Source of the DNA: Burkholderiales bacterium
GTDB lineage: Bacteria > Pseudomonadota > Gammaproteobacteria > Burkholderiales > JAEUOS01
DNA length: 64,000 bases
Direction: 5' to 3'
Assembly (NCBI GenBank): GCA_016790695.1
Contig: JAEUOS010000188.1
Coordinates: 27,126-91,125 of the forward strand
Shown here piece by piece: positions 49,754-57,924 of this stretch. The position numbers and the translations under genes were made by a program. The stretch's first letter is position 1, and the number at the start of each line of letters is the position of its first letter. The notes beneath the pieces are model-generated. The model was not told the DNA's origin. It was given only the letters and a program-made list of their open reading frames with translations, and did not search any database.

Positions 49754-51319
49754 CTAGGACCCGCGCGGCGTGTCCGGGGGTACGGTCGGCACGTACGGAA
49801 AGCGCGCCTTGGCCTTGGTTGCGGTGGTGCTGGTGGTGGCGACGCTGCGCACGTACTGCCGCGAGGCGTCCTTGCGCACCTGGTAGTCCCACGGCGTGTG
49901 GGTGCCGCGGATCAGGGCGCTGTGCAGGAACAGGCGGCGGCGCTGGCTCGCCAGCACCTGCGCCTTGACCGTCGCCGGCGCGAAGCGCGCCACGATCTCG
50001 TCCTCGAACAGCCGGGCCGTCGCAGCATGCGCCGGATCGGCGCACAGATTGGTCAGCTCCCTGGGGTCGGCCTGCATGTCGAAGAGCATGCCGGGGTCGC
50101 CATCGCAATGGACGTACTTGTACCTGCCCTTGCGCAGGATGAAGGCCGGGGCGTACACGCCCTCGCTGGTGAATTCGATCAGCGCCTCGTCGCTCCACGA
50201 CGCGTCCTGGCCGTGCAGCCAGCCGGTCAGGCTGCGGCCGTCGCAGTGGTCGACCAGTTCCGGCGGCGTGCCGTCGGTGGCCAGGTCAAGCAGCGTGGGC
50301 AGGAGGTCGACCAGCCCGCAATTGGCGCCGACGCGGTGTCCGGCCTTCGCTCCGGGTGCGCTGACGATCAGCGGCACCTTGATGGAAGGCTCGTAGGGAT
50401 TGAACTTGTACCACATGCCCCGCTCGCCGAGCATCTCGCCGTGGTCGGCAGTGAAGATGATGACGGTGTTGTCGAGGGCGCCGATCTTCTCGAGCGTGTC
50501 GAGCAGCATGCCGACCTTGTCGTCGACGTAGCTGACCATGCCGTAGTAGGCGTGCCGGGCGGAGCGGATGTGCGCGTCGGTGACGTGATGCTCGTCCTGG
50601 CGGATCAGCCGGTAGTAGCGCTGGCTCCACGGATCGCGCTTCTCGAAGGGGATGAACGGCACCGCCGGCATGTCGATGTCGTCGTCGGCATACAGGTCCC
50701 AGTACTTGCGCGAGATCGTGAACGGGTTGTGCGGATGCGTGAACGAGCTCACCAGCAGGAACGGATTGCCCTCGGGGCGGCGCGCGTGGTCGTAGAGCCA
50801 CTGGACCGACTGGTTGGCGACGTCGTCGTCGTAGTCCATCTGCAGCGACCGCACGCACAGCCCCGACTCGACGACGCCGCGCATGCTCATCTGGCTCGGC
50901 GCGTACGGCTCGACCTGCCGCGCCCAGTCGGCGGTCCAGCCGAAGTCCGAGGGGTAGATGTCGGTGGTGACGCGCTCTTCGAAGCCGTGCAGCTGGTCGG
51001 GGCCGACGAAGTGCATCTTGCCGGACAGGCAGGTCGCGTAGCCGAGCGAGCGCAGATAGTGCGCGAAGGTCGGCACCGCGGCGGGGAATTCGGACGCGTT
51101 GTCGAATGCGCCGATGCGCGATGAGTACTGCCCGGACATCATCGCGAAGCGCGACGAGGCGCAGATCGGATTCGGGCAATAGGCGTTCTCGAACACGGTC
51201 CCGCGCGCGGCGAGCCGGTCGAGATTGGGCGTCCTGACGAGCTTGTGCCCGTACGCGGCCAGCACGCCGGCGGCGAGCTGATCGGCCATGATGAACAGGA
51301 TGTTCGGCGGACGCTTCAT
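49754..51319 (-). CDS. Sulfatase (choline-sulfatase-like)
   Basis: Arylsulfatase-superfamily enzyme of 521 residues without a signal peptide, hence cytoplasmic. Metal-binding MADQ (about residues 11-14), the GYATCLSGKMHFVGPDQLHGFEERVTTDIYP block resembling choline-sulfatase (recall), and TADHGEMLGERGMWYK are present. The formylglycine site reads Cys53-Ala-Ser-Ser-Arg57, where the consensus is C-x-P/A-x-R, so maturation may differ. A sulfate or sulfonate ester related to the operon substrate is likely, but unknown. Confidence 0.85.
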   Translation of the reverse strand: MKRPPNILFIMADQLAAGVLAAYGHKLVRTPNLDRLAARGTVFENAYCPNPICASSRFAMMSGQYSSRIGAFDNASEFPAAVPTFAHYLRSLGYATCLSGKMHFVGPDQLHGFEERVTTDIYPSDFGWTADWARQVEPYAPSQMSMRGVVESGLCVRSLQMDYDDDVANQSVQWLYDHARRPEGNPFLLVSSFTHPHNPFTISRKYWDLYADDDIDMPAVPFIPFEKRDPWSQRYYRLIRQDEHHVTDAHIRSARHAYYGMVSYVDDKVGMLLDTLEKIGALDNTVIIFTADHGEMLGERGMWYKFNPYEPSIKVPLIVSAPGAKAGHRVGANCGLVDLLPTLLDLATDGTPPELVDHCDGRSLTGWLHGQDASWSDEALIEFTSEGVYAPAFILRKGRYKYVHCDGDPGMLFDMQADPRELTNLCADPAHAATARLFEDEIVARFAPATVKAQVLASQRRRLFLHSALIRGTHTPWDYQVRKDASRQYVRSVATTSTTATKAKARFPYVPTVPPDTPRGS

Positions 51320-51364
51320 CGACTCTCCGGACGGCTCAGGGGGCCTGCAGGACGCGGTTTCGTG

Positions 51365-51406
51365 CGGTTCCGAGCCGGCCGCCGCGCGGCAGCCGGCTCG
51401 GAACCG
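51365..51406 (-). repeat. Perfect 15-bp inverted repeat between suyB and the sulfatase gene
   Basis: CGGTTCCGAGCCGGC at 51365-51379 and its exact complement at 51392-51406, with an inner GC-rich palindrome in the 12-base loop. No T-run follows on the minus strand, so it looks like an mRNA-stability or processing hairpin, or a partial terminator, in the 96-base gap after suyB. Confidence 0.7.
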
Positions 51407-51415
51407 GGGTGCGGT

Positions 51416-52585
51416 CTAGGCCGACTCGTACAGGCGGGTCAGGACGAACTCGCGGTGCCCGAGCGCCTCGGCCGCCGTGAGACGGCCGTTGGCGGTGCGC
51501 AGCATGCACTCGAGCAGCTTGTCGCCCGCGCCTTCGAGGGTGAGCTCGGACTGCAGGAGCGCCGAGGTGTCGACGTCGACGTGCTCGCTCATCAGGCGCA
51601 CGGTGCGCGGGTTGGCGCAGATCTTGATGACCGGCAGGATCGGGTTGCCGATGACGTTGCCCTGGCCGGTGGGGAAGAAATGCACCACGAAGCCGGAGGC
51701 CGCGCACAGCGTGACCATCTCGGCGGCCGCGGACGAGGAATCCATGAACCACAGGCCCGGATGGGTCGGCATCTCGGCCTTGTCGATGACGCCGTCGACC
51801 GTGCACTTCTTGCCGATCTTCTGGATGTTGCCCAGCGCCTTTTCCTCGATGGTGGTGAGCCCGCCGGCGATGTTGCCCTTGGTCGGCTGCGACTCCGAGA
51901 GGTCGTCGGTCTTCCAGCGGTTGATCATGTCCTGGTAGCGGTTGAACATGAACAAGAAGCGCTCGCGCACCGCGTCGTTGGCGCAGCGCGCCGCGACGAT
52001 GGCCTCGCCGCCGGTGATCTCCGAGGTCTCGCCGAAGCAGAGGTAGTTGCCGAGCGGGTGCAGCTTGTCGAACGCCGCGCCCACGGTCGGATTGGCGCCG
52101 CAGCCCGAGGTGGTGTCGGATTCGCCGCACTTGGTGGACACCCACAGCTCGGAGATCGGGCAGACCTCGCGCTGCTTCTCGCTCGCCCACTGCACGTATT
52201 CCTTGGCGACCTTGGAGGCGCGCTTGATGGTCTCGTGGTCGCCGTAGCCTTCGATGCCGAAGCCGGTGACCGGCTTGCCGGTCGCGGCGATGCCGTCGAC
52301 GACGCGCTTGGTCCAGCCGTCCTCGATGCCGATCACCACCACGGCGGCGACGTTGGGATTGGCGCCGGTGCCGATCAGGGTGCGGAAATGCAGCTCCAGG
52401 TCGGCGCCGAACTGCAGGCGGCCGTAGGGGTGGGGGATCGCGAGCGTGCCCTTGATGTTGTGCGCGACCGCCTCGCAGGCGGCGTTCGACAGGTCGTCGA
52501 CCGGCAGGATGATGACGTGGTTGCGCACGCCGACGCGGCCGTTTTCGCGGCGGTAGCCGAGGAATGTCGTCTTGGAATCGATCAT
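51416..52585 (-). CDS. suyB: (2R)-sulfolactate sulfo-lyase, large subunit (SuyB)
   Basis: Large subunit, 389 residues, of the UxaA/altronate-dehydratase C-terminal family to which SuyB belongs. SuyAB splits (R)-sulfolactate into pyruvate and sulfite using iron. Visible blocks are [50 protein letters not shown] and [20 protein letters not shown], with conserved cysteines likely binding iron. The resemblance to SuyB over altronate or galactarate dehydratase is from recall and from the suyA gene next to it. The start ATG at 52585 gives the family N-terminus. Confidence 0.8.
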   Translation of the reverse strand: MIDSKTTFLGYRRENGRVGVRNHVIILPVDDLSNAACEAVAHNIKGTLAIPHPYGRLQFGADLELHFRTLIGTGANPNVAAVVVIGIEDGWTKRVVDGIAATGKPVTGFGIEGYGDHETIKRASKVAKEYVQWASEKQREVCPISELWVSTKCGESDTTSGCGANPTVGAAFDKLHPLGNYLCFGETSEITGGEAIVAARCANDAVRERFLFMFNRYQDMINRWKTDDLSESQPTKGNIAGGLTTIEEKALGNIQKIGKKCTVDGVIDKAEMPTHPGLWFMDSSSAAAEMVTLCAASGFVVHFFPTGQGNVIGNPILPVIKICANPRTVRLMSEHVDVDTSALLQSELTLEGAGDKLLECMLRTANGRLTAAEALGHREFVLTRLYESA

Positions 52586-52712
52586 GATGAAAGTCGCCCG
52601 AGAAGGGTTGTGGTCACTTTCGCCCGCGGCGCGCACCGGCGGCGCGCGGCCGAGGGGAAGGCCGGGGTGGGGATGCGAGACCGGAGGGTCGCAGGCCAGG
52701 CGTCGGCGGGAC

Positions 52713-52994
52713 TCACCAGCGCTTGGTCTTGATGTTGTGGACGTGCGCGTGCTCGCCGGCCCGGATGTCCTTGACCACCTTGCCGATGTCGATGCCGTAC
52801 TTGATCACGGTGTCGCCGGTCTTCAGGTCCTTGAGGGCGATCTTGTGGCCGATCGGGATGTCCTGGGCGGCGGTCATCTTGATGTGGCGGTTGTCGTCCA
52901 TGATCCAGCCGTTCAATTCCATGCCGGCCTTGACGCCCTCGACGACCACGACGGCGACCGTGTCGGCGGCGTCGTGCAGTACGAAGTGATTCAT
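52713..52994 (-). CDS. suyA: (2R)-sulfolactate sulfo-lyase, small subunit (SuyA)
   Basis: Small SAF-domain subunit of 93 residues. The blocks [39 protein letters not shown] and [14 protein letters not shown] fit SuyA; the KTKRW ending separates it from the N-terminal part of UxaA (recall). It is the first gene of the long minus-strand series and lies 127 bases before suyB, with its promoter in the divergent gap facing the GntR gene. Confidence 0.82.
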   Translation of the reverse strand: MNHFVLHDAADTVAVVVVEGVKAGMELNGWIMDDNRHIKMTAAQDIPIGHKIALKDLKTGDTVIKYGIDIGKVVKDIRAGEHAHVHNIKTKRW

Positions 52995-53031
52995 GCGGTT
53001 TCTTCCTTGCGGGATGGCGAATGCGGGCGGC

Positions 53032-53061
53032 AGCTTACTCCGGCCGATTCAACCAAGTCAA
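53032..53061 (-). promoter_or_regulatory. Promoter of the suyAB operon
   Basis: On the minus strand, TTGACT (53061-53056) and TAAGCT (53037-53032) are separated by 18 bases. The -35 lies inside the left half and spacer of the 30-base palindrome, so a bound regulator would block RNA polymerase. Predicted by eye. Confidence 0.6.
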
Positions 53062-53078
53062 CTAGATGACTTGGTTGA
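53049..53078. promoter_or_regulatory. Palindromic operator between suyA and the GntR gene
   Basis: Perfect 12-base arms, TCAACCAAGTCA at 53049-53060 and TGACTTGGTTGA at 53067-53078, flank ACTAGA. It overlaps the -35 hexamers of both divergent promoters. The likely ligand-controlled repressor is the adjacent GntR/UTRA protein. Confidence 0.82.
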
Positions 53079-53103
53079 GTTTGCGCAGGTGCCTTGCTAC
53101 ACT
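53075..53103 (+). promoter_or_regulatory. Promoter of the gntR gene
   Basis: TTGAGT at 53075-53080, a 17-base spacer, and TACACT at 53098-53103. The expected start near 53110 supports the GTG at 53130 as start codon rather than the TTG at 53094. The -35 overlaps the right arm of the operator, implying autoregulation. Confidence 0.58.
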
Positions 53104-53129
53104 GCGGGCCGGCCGATCGTCCCGCTCCC

Positions 53130-53906
53130 GTGTCCAACCCCACCTCCGCCTCCGCCTCCCGGGCAGCGCCGGGCTTCCCCGCCGGCGTGGCGCTCGACGG
53201 GCCGGTCTACCGCGAGATCGCGCGCGCGATGACCCGTCGCCTGGCCCAGGGGGCGTGGAAGCCGGGGGAGGCGATCCCGTCGGAAGCCCGGCTGAAGCAG
53301 GAGTTCGGCGTCGCCATCGGCACCATCCGCCGCGCGGTCGATGAATTGGTGGCGCAGAACATGCTCGTGCGCCAGCAGGGGCGCGGCACGTTCGTTGCGA
53401 CGCACAATCGCGAGCGCCTGCTGTTCCACTTCTTTCATGTCGAGCGCAAGGACGGATACAAGGAATATCCGCACGTGCAGCTGCTCGACTTCTGGCGCGA
53501 GCGCGTCGCGCGCGAGGTGGCGGGAGAGCTCGGCATCTTCGAGGGCGACCGGGTGATCCGGTTCCGCAACACGCTGTCGCTGGAGGGCGTGCCGGTGATG
53601 CTCGACGACATCACCCTGCCCGAGGCGCTCTTCCCGCGCCTGACCGAGAAGAAACTGCGCGAGCGCCCGAGCACGCTGTACAACCTGTACCAGGACGAGT
53701 ACCGGATCTCGGTGGTGCGCACGGCGCAGCGCCTGGCGGCCGGCATCGTGCCGCGCGAGGTGGCGCGCGCGCTCGACCTGCCGGCTGGCCTGCCGGTGCT
53801 GCTGATCCGGCGCGTCGCCTTCGCCTACCACGACCGCCCGGTGGAGTACCGCGTCTCCTATGTCGACACCCGGGCGCACGACTATGTCGGCGACACGCAC
53901 AGATGA
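53130..53906 (+). CDS. GntR-family regulator with UTRA domain (HutC type)
   Basis: Transcription factor of 258 residues from the GTG at 53130. The N-terminal winged helix has IPSEARLKQEFGVAIGTIRRAVDELVAQNMLVRQQGRGTFV (about residues 50-90). The C-terminal UTRA effector domain contains VPVMLDDITLPEALFP and ends RVSYVDTRAHDYVG. HutC-type regulators sense small metabolites. The position, divergent from suyA across a 30-base palindrome, makes it the probable regulator of the sulfonate operon. The TTG at 53094 would start upstream of the predicted -10. Confidence 0.87.
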   Translation: MSNPTSASASRAAPGFPAGVALDGPVYREIARAMTRRLAQGAWKPGEAIPSEARLKQEFGVAIGTIRRAVDELVAQNMLVRQQGRGTFVATHNRERLLFHFFHVERKDGYKEYPHVQLLDFWRERVAREVAGELGIFEGDRVIRFRNTLSLEGVPVMLDDITLPEALFPRLTEKKLRERPSTLYNLYQDEYRISVVRTAQRLAAGIVPREVARALDLPAGLPVLLIRRVAFAYHDRPVEYRVSYVDTRAHDYVGDTHR

Positions 53907-53994
53907 TCCGCGCCGGCGCCCGATCGGCAACGCCTGGCGCGCGCGCCAGGTCCGAATCGGCTCGGTCGCGCGTGGTCGCCGCCGGCGCGCCGGG

Positions 53995-54945
53995 CTAGCG
54001 CTTCCAGTCCTCCGCTCCTGCCATCAAGCGCTCGACCTCGCTCCAGGTTGGCATCGACTCGATGTTGCCGGGAAGCTGGATTGCAAATTCCGCGACCGCG
54101 TTGCCGACGCGCGCCGCCTCGGTCAGCGGCAGGCCGCGCAATAGACCGGCCAGGCATCCCGCCGCGAAGGCGTCGCCTGCGCCCATCAGGTCGGCGGGAT
54201 GCTCGACATGGTGCACGGGTAGCGACACCGTCAGCCCGTCTTCGTGCACGAGCACGTCCTGCTTGCCATCCTTGAGCGCGAACCGCCGGCATCCCAGGTC
54301 GATCATGATCTTCAGCGCCTCGCTGCGATCGATCGCGCCAAACATCATCCGCATGTCTTCCATGCCGGGAAACACGTAATCCGCGGCCGTCAGATAGCGT
54401 TGCAATCGCTGCCTGGCCTCCTCCCGAGACCAGAGCGACAGGCGCACATTGGGGTCGAACGTCACCTTGGTGCCGTGGGCCCTGGCGACTTCGAGCGCGC
54501 GCCAGCATGTTGCGTCGCAGCTGTCGGACAAGGCAGGAGTGATCCCGGTCAGGTGCAGGAACCGAGCCGAGGCGATGAACTCCTCGTCCAGCATGGACGG
54601 CTCGAAGTGCGAGAACGCCGATCCCTTGCGGTAATAGAAGTGCCGTGCATCGCCCCCGGGCAGGCGCTCGCGCAGGAAAATGGCGGTCTGCTGGTCACGG
54701 ACCATCGCGACACGAGAAACGTCGACCCCTTCTCCGGCGATCAGGCTGCGCAGGTAGTGCCCGGGTTCGTCGTCTCCGAGCGCGCTCATCCACGCGGCAT
54801 CGAAGCCCAGCCGGCTCACGCCAACGGCGACCGTGGCCTCCGCGCCGCCCGGCCGGATCGTGAAATCGCGGCAATAGCGCATGCGGCCCAGGTCGCGAGC
54901 CACGAAAACAACGCTGGTTTCCCCGAGAGTGATGACGCTTGGCAT
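53995..54945 (-). CDS. PfkB-family carbohydrate kinase (2-keto-3-deoxygluconate kinase-like)
   Basis: Ribokinase/PfkB kinase of 316 residues. Substrate region FTIRPGGAEATVAVGVSRLG, FDPNVRLSLW, and the anion-hole motif DLMGAGDAFAAG with the catalytic base Asp258 are present; the usual DTTGAGD is DLMGAGD here. Spacing and FDPNVR resemble 2-keto-3-deoxygluconate kinases. It is adjacent to a MarR gene and a DapA-family aldolase, so a keto-deoxy sugar acid may be phosphorylated or cleaved here. A MarR-type operator overlaps its promoter. Confidence 0.85.
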   Translation of the reverse strand: MPSVITLGETSVVFVARDLGRMRYCRDFTIRPGGAEATVAVGVSRLGFDAAWMSALGDDEPGHYLRSLIAGEGVDVSRVAMVRDQQTAIFLRERLPGGDARHFYYRKGSAFSHFEPSMLDEEFIASARFLHLTGITPALSDSCDATCWRALEVARAHGTKVTFDPNVRLSLWSREEARQRLQRYLTAADYVFPGMEDMRMMFGAIDRSEALKIMIDLGCRRFALKDGKQDVLVHEDGLTVSLPVHHVEHPADLMGAGDAFAAGCLAGLLRGLPLTEAARVGNAVAEFAIQLPGNIESMPTWSEVERLMAGAEDWKR

Positions 54946-54975
54946 GGTTGCAGCACCAACGAGGGCGACCGGTAG

Positions 54976-54997
54976 ATAGACGTAGCTACATTGTATT
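54976..54997. promoter_or_regulatory. Putative MarR operator copy A before pfkB
   Basis: Sequence matches copy B at almost every position: ATAGACGTAGCTACATTGTATT here, of which the core ACGTAGCTACAT is 10 of 12 symmetric to ATGTAGCTACAT. It covers the -10 region of the predicted pfkB promoter, so binding would repress it. Confidence 0.68.
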
Positions 54998-55018
54998 GGC
55001 TGCGCCGCGGTGCGTCTA
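54990..55018 (-). promoter_or_regulatory. Possible promoter of pfkB
   Basis: On the minus strand TAGACG (55018-55013), a 17-base spacer and TACAAT (54995-54990). The -10 is good and the -35 moderate. It overlaps operator copy A. Confidence 0.45.
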
Positions 55019-55068
55019 CGTCATTCGGGGGCGATGCACGCCGCCGGCCGCAAGTCGGGATCCGCCCG

Positions 55069-55539
55069 TCACCTCGCTCCCGGTTGCCCGCCGAGGAACG
55101 ACTCGAGATTCGACGTCAGGCGCTCGATCGCAAGCGCGAAGGCGTCGACCTCGCGCTGGCTGAAGCCGGCGAAAAGGATCTCCCGGTACTGATTGACCGC
55201 AGCGTAGGCTGCCGATTCGAGCGCCTTGCCCTTGTCCGTCAGAAAGACCAGGCTCTGGCGGCGATCCGTGTCGGAGACGTCGCGGTACGCGAGGCGCTTG
55301 CGGACGAGGAGGTCGAGGGTTCTTGACAGGTTGTTCCGATCCTGGCCGGTTCGCGCCGCGAGTTCAGCTTGGTTGATGCCGTCCCCCTGCAGCAGTTCAC
55401 GCAGAATGGCCTCCTGCTCGCGCGTGACGTCCAGTCCACCGCTACGGAAGAGGCGGGTCATCGTCAGGTTGATCAGCTTGTTGAAGTAGGCGAGCTTCAG
55501 GCGCGGATAGCGCAGTCCCGGCTTTCTTGCAGGTGGCAT
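55069..55539 (-). CDS. MarR-family transcriptional regulator
   Basis: Winged-helix regulator of 156 residues: dimerisation helices at both ends, with LRELLQGDGINQAELAARTGQDRNNLSRTLDLLVRKRLAYRDVSDTDRRQSLVFLT forming the DNA-binding domain (about residues 48-105). The DTDRR wing is typical of MarR proteins. Copies of a shared palindrome flank it on both sides, before pfkB and before the divergent aldolase gene, so it probably controls both. The ATG at 55539 fits the family; upstream open frame is not supported. Confidence 0.86.
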   Translation of the reverse strand: MPPARKPGLRYPRLKLAYFNKLINLTMTRLFRSGGLDVTREQEAILRELLQGDGINQAELAARTGQDRNNLSRTLDLLVRKRLAYRDVSDTDRRQSLVFLTDKGKALESAAYAAVNQYREILFAGFSQREVDAFALAIERLTSNLESFLGGQPGAR

Positions 55540-55700
55540 GTCGGTGGTCCGTTCCGGATGCCGGCGAATGCGGGCAGCCGAACGTCGATGGGCTGTGGCA
55601 ACGCGCAATTGTTGCCGAAATCCGCCGACGGCGAAGCGTCGATGCGCCGGACCCGGGGCGGGTACCGGCCGGTTCCCTGCCGGCGCAGAAGCCGGGCGCC

Positions 55701-55729
55701 TTGACAAGCGCCAATAGATGTAGCAACAT
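55701..55729 (+). promoter_or_regulatory. Possible promoter of the aldolase gene
   Basis: A consensus TTGACA at 55701-55706 with a 17-base spacer leads to CAACAT at 55724-55729, a poor -10. The -10 falls inside operator copy B. A separate inverted repeat GGCAAC/GTTGCC (55597-55602, 55611-55616) lies farther upstream toward marR. Confidence 0.4.
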
Positions 55730-55734
55730 GTATT
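55714..55734. promoter_or_regulatory. Putative MarR operator copy B between marR and the aldolase gene
   Basis: Core ATGTAGCAACAT at 55718-55729 is 10 of 12 symmetric and shares its flanks (ATAGA before, GTATT after) with copy A at 54976-54997. It lies about 70 bases before the aldolase start and could control both divergent genes. Confidence 0.68.
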
Positions 55735-55801
55735 CGCATGGCACGAGCGCGATGCGCGCAGCGCCGCCGCGTCCGTCGATCCACGTGTACAGGAGCCTGT
55801 T

Positions 55802-56698
55802 GTGAGCCGAAAGTTCTATGGGGCCATGCCCGCATTGATCACCCCCTTCGATGCGGACGGCGAAGTGGACGTGCCGAAGCTCAGGAATTTCGTGCGATGG
55901 CTGTTGCCGCGCGTTCAGGGCCTGTACGTGTGCGGTTCCTACGGATCGCAACCGCTCATGCGGGATGATCAGTGTCGACTGGTTGCCGAAACCGTCATGA
56001 AGGAATGTCAGGGAAGCGATGCGACCGTCATCGTGCACGTCGGCCATCCGTCGACGGACATCACCATCGACCTCGCGCGCCACGCCGCAGGCATCGGCGC
56101 GCACGGCGCAGCGAGCCTGACCCCGTACTACTACCTTCACGGGCCGCAGCTCATCACCGACCACTTCAAGGCCCTGATCGACGCTGTCGGCGCGAACGTG
56201 CCCGTCTATCTGTACAACAACCCGAAATACACGAATTACTGCGTCACCGGCGAGCAGATCGGCGAGCTGGCGGCCTACGGGCTGCGCGGCCTGAAGGACT
56301 CCAGCACCAGCATCCAGCTCTTCTACAACTGCATCGCCGCCGTGCGCGAGCCCGACTTCGTCTTTCTCGTCGGATCGCAGACCATGCTCTACCCCTGCCT
56401 CTCGGCCGGCGGTCAGGGCTGCGTGTCGGGCATGTCGAACCTGTTCCCGGGGCTGGTCAACTCGATCTTCGACGCGGCGGCGCGCGGCGACAACAAGAAG
56501 GCCGTCGCCCTGCAGCAGGAGGCCAACGCCCTGCGCCACCTGACCGGAAGCGGCATACCGGTGCCGTTCTATCACGAGGCGGTCAGGCATCGGTGGGGGG
56601 TCGACATCGGATTGCCGCGGCGGCCCCTCAAGCCCCTGAGTCCCGAGGCCGCGGCCTCGGTCAGGGCAACGCTCGACAGGTTTCCCCACCTCACCTGA
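55802..56698 (+). CDS. DapA/N-acetylneuraminate lyase-family aldolase
   Basis: Schiff-base TIM-barrel enzyme of 298 residues. The Schiff-base lysine is Lys165 in GLRGLKDSS and the catalytic tyrosine is Tyr138 in VYLYNNP. The substrate-carboxylate loop that reads GTTGE in DapA reads GSYGSQP here, so it is probably not dihydrodipicolinate synthase. Members cleave or dehydrate 2-keto acids such as keto-deoxygluconate. The GTG start has AGGAG seven bases upstream. It begins a plus-strand series with Bug and dioxygenase genes. Confidence 0.86.
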   Translation: MSRKFYGAMPALITPFDADGEVDVPKLRNFVRWLLPRVQGLYVCGSYGSQPLMRDDQCRLVAETVMKECQGSDATVIVHVGHPSTDITIDLARHAAGIGAHGAASLTPYYYLHGPQLITDHFKALIDAVGANVPVYLYNNPKYTNYCVTGEQIGELAAYGLRGLKDSSTSIQLFYNCIAAVREPDFVFLVGSQTMLYPCLSAGGQGCVSGMSNLFPGLVNSIFDAAARGDNKKAVALQQEANALRHLTGSGIPVPFYHEAVRHRWGVDIGLPRRPLKPLSPEAAASVRATLDRFPHLT

Positions 56699-56771
56699 CG
56701 TCATCACGCGCCGCCGCAGCGCGCCCGAACCAGCGCGGTGGGCGCAGCAACAATTCAAAGGAGCCGGGAAC

Positions 56772-57737
56772 GTGGATGCCAACAGACGCTTGCTTCTCGC
56801 GGCCGGCATGACATGGCCGATCGCAAGCCTCGCCCAGTCCTTTCCAGCGCGCCCCATCCGCCTCGTCGTGCCGCTCGCCCCGGGCGGGGCAACCGACATC
56901 GTGGCGCGGCTCATCGCGGACAAGGCCGGCCCGCTGTTGGGGCAACCCATCACGGTCGACAATCGGCCGGGCGCTGGCGGCACGCTCGGATCCGGTGTCG
57001 TGGCAAGTGCCGCGCCCGACGGCCACACGCTGCTCATGGGTACGGTCGGTAGCCTCGCCATCTCCCCTGGCATGTACCGCAGCCTTCCCTACGACACCGA
57101 ACGCGACCTCTCCCCGGTGGCGCTCGTCGGCTCGGGGAACTTCGTCCTCGCCGTGAGTCCCGCCGTGCCGGCGACGAACCTCCAGGAGTTCGTTCGAATG
57201 GCAAGATCGCGGCCCGGTGAACTGAACTATGGCTCCGCCGGAAACGCCAGCATGCCGCATCTCGGCATGGAGCTTCTGGGTGCCGCAGCCGGCATCCGCC
57301 TGGTGCATGTGCCCTACAAGAGCAGCGGCCAGTTGGTCACGTCGCTCATGGCAGGAGAGGTTCACGCGGGGATGCCGGACCTGCCGTCGGTCATCCAGCA
57401 ATTCCGGGCGGGGCGCCTGCGCATCCTCGCGGTTGCGGGATCGGCCCGCGACGCCCTGATTCCCGACGTGGCGACCATTGCGGAGTCCGGCGTTCCAAAC
57501 GTGGAGATCAGCTCCTGGATGGGCATTCTGGCGCCCGCCAGGACACCCTCGCCCGTCCTGACGCAATTGAACGATGCGATCGCGAGGACGCTCGCGTCCC
57601 CCGAAGTCGCAACGCGCCTTCGCGAGCTGGGCATGCGCCCGACCGCATCGACCCAGGCCGACTTTCGAGCCTTCATCCAGCGCGAACGCACCAAGTGGGA
57701 GTCCGTCATCCGCGCCTCGGGCGCAACCGTCGAATGA
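56772..57737 (+). CDS. Bug-family (TctC) periplasmic substrate-binding protein
   Basis: Binding protein of 321 residues from a GTG preceded by AAAGGAG. A short signal peptide ends LAQ (about residue 22), followed by FPARPIRLVVPLAPGGATDIVARL, DNRPGAGGTLGSGVVASAAPDGHT and a VHVPYKSS block. It lies between the aldolase and dioxygenase genes and probably captures the substrate of that pathway. Confidence 0.9.
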   Translation: MDANRRLLLAAGMTWPIASLAQSFPARPIRLVVPLAPGGATDIVARLIADKAGPLLGQPITVDNRPGAGGTLGSGVVASAAPDGHTLLMGTVGSLAISPGMYRSLPYDTERDLSPVALVGSGNFVLAVSPAVPATNLQEFVRMARSRPGELNYGSAGNASMPHLGMELLGAAAGIRLVHVPYKSSGQLVTSLMAGEVHAGMPDLPSVIQQFRAGRLRILAVAGSARDALIPDVATIAESGVPNVEISSWMGILAPARTPSPVLTQLNDAIARTLASPEVATRLRELGMRPTASTQADFRAFIQRERTKWESVIRASGATVE

Positions 57738-57924
57738 CCCATCGGCCCCGCCCAAGCGCCCGGAATCCCCGCAGACGCCGCGGGTGTCGGTCCGGCGTTC
57801 TCCACATGGAGGCCCCATCGCGCGAATGATCGCGCCGGGCGCGACGGGCATCGCCCCAGCCCGACTCGCGGCGAGGCCATCCGACTCCAACCCAAACGGC
57901 AGATGCAGCCAAGGAGCATCCACC

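Noticed and set aside
53094..53129. TTG start for the GntR regulator
   Set aside because: It would precede the predicted -10 of its own promoter, and the added residues are not family-like.
52713..53129. Riboswitch or attenuator in the suyA leader
   Set aside because: The only strong structure is the DNA palindrome over the promoters; the leader after the predicted start is short and has no terminator-like fold.
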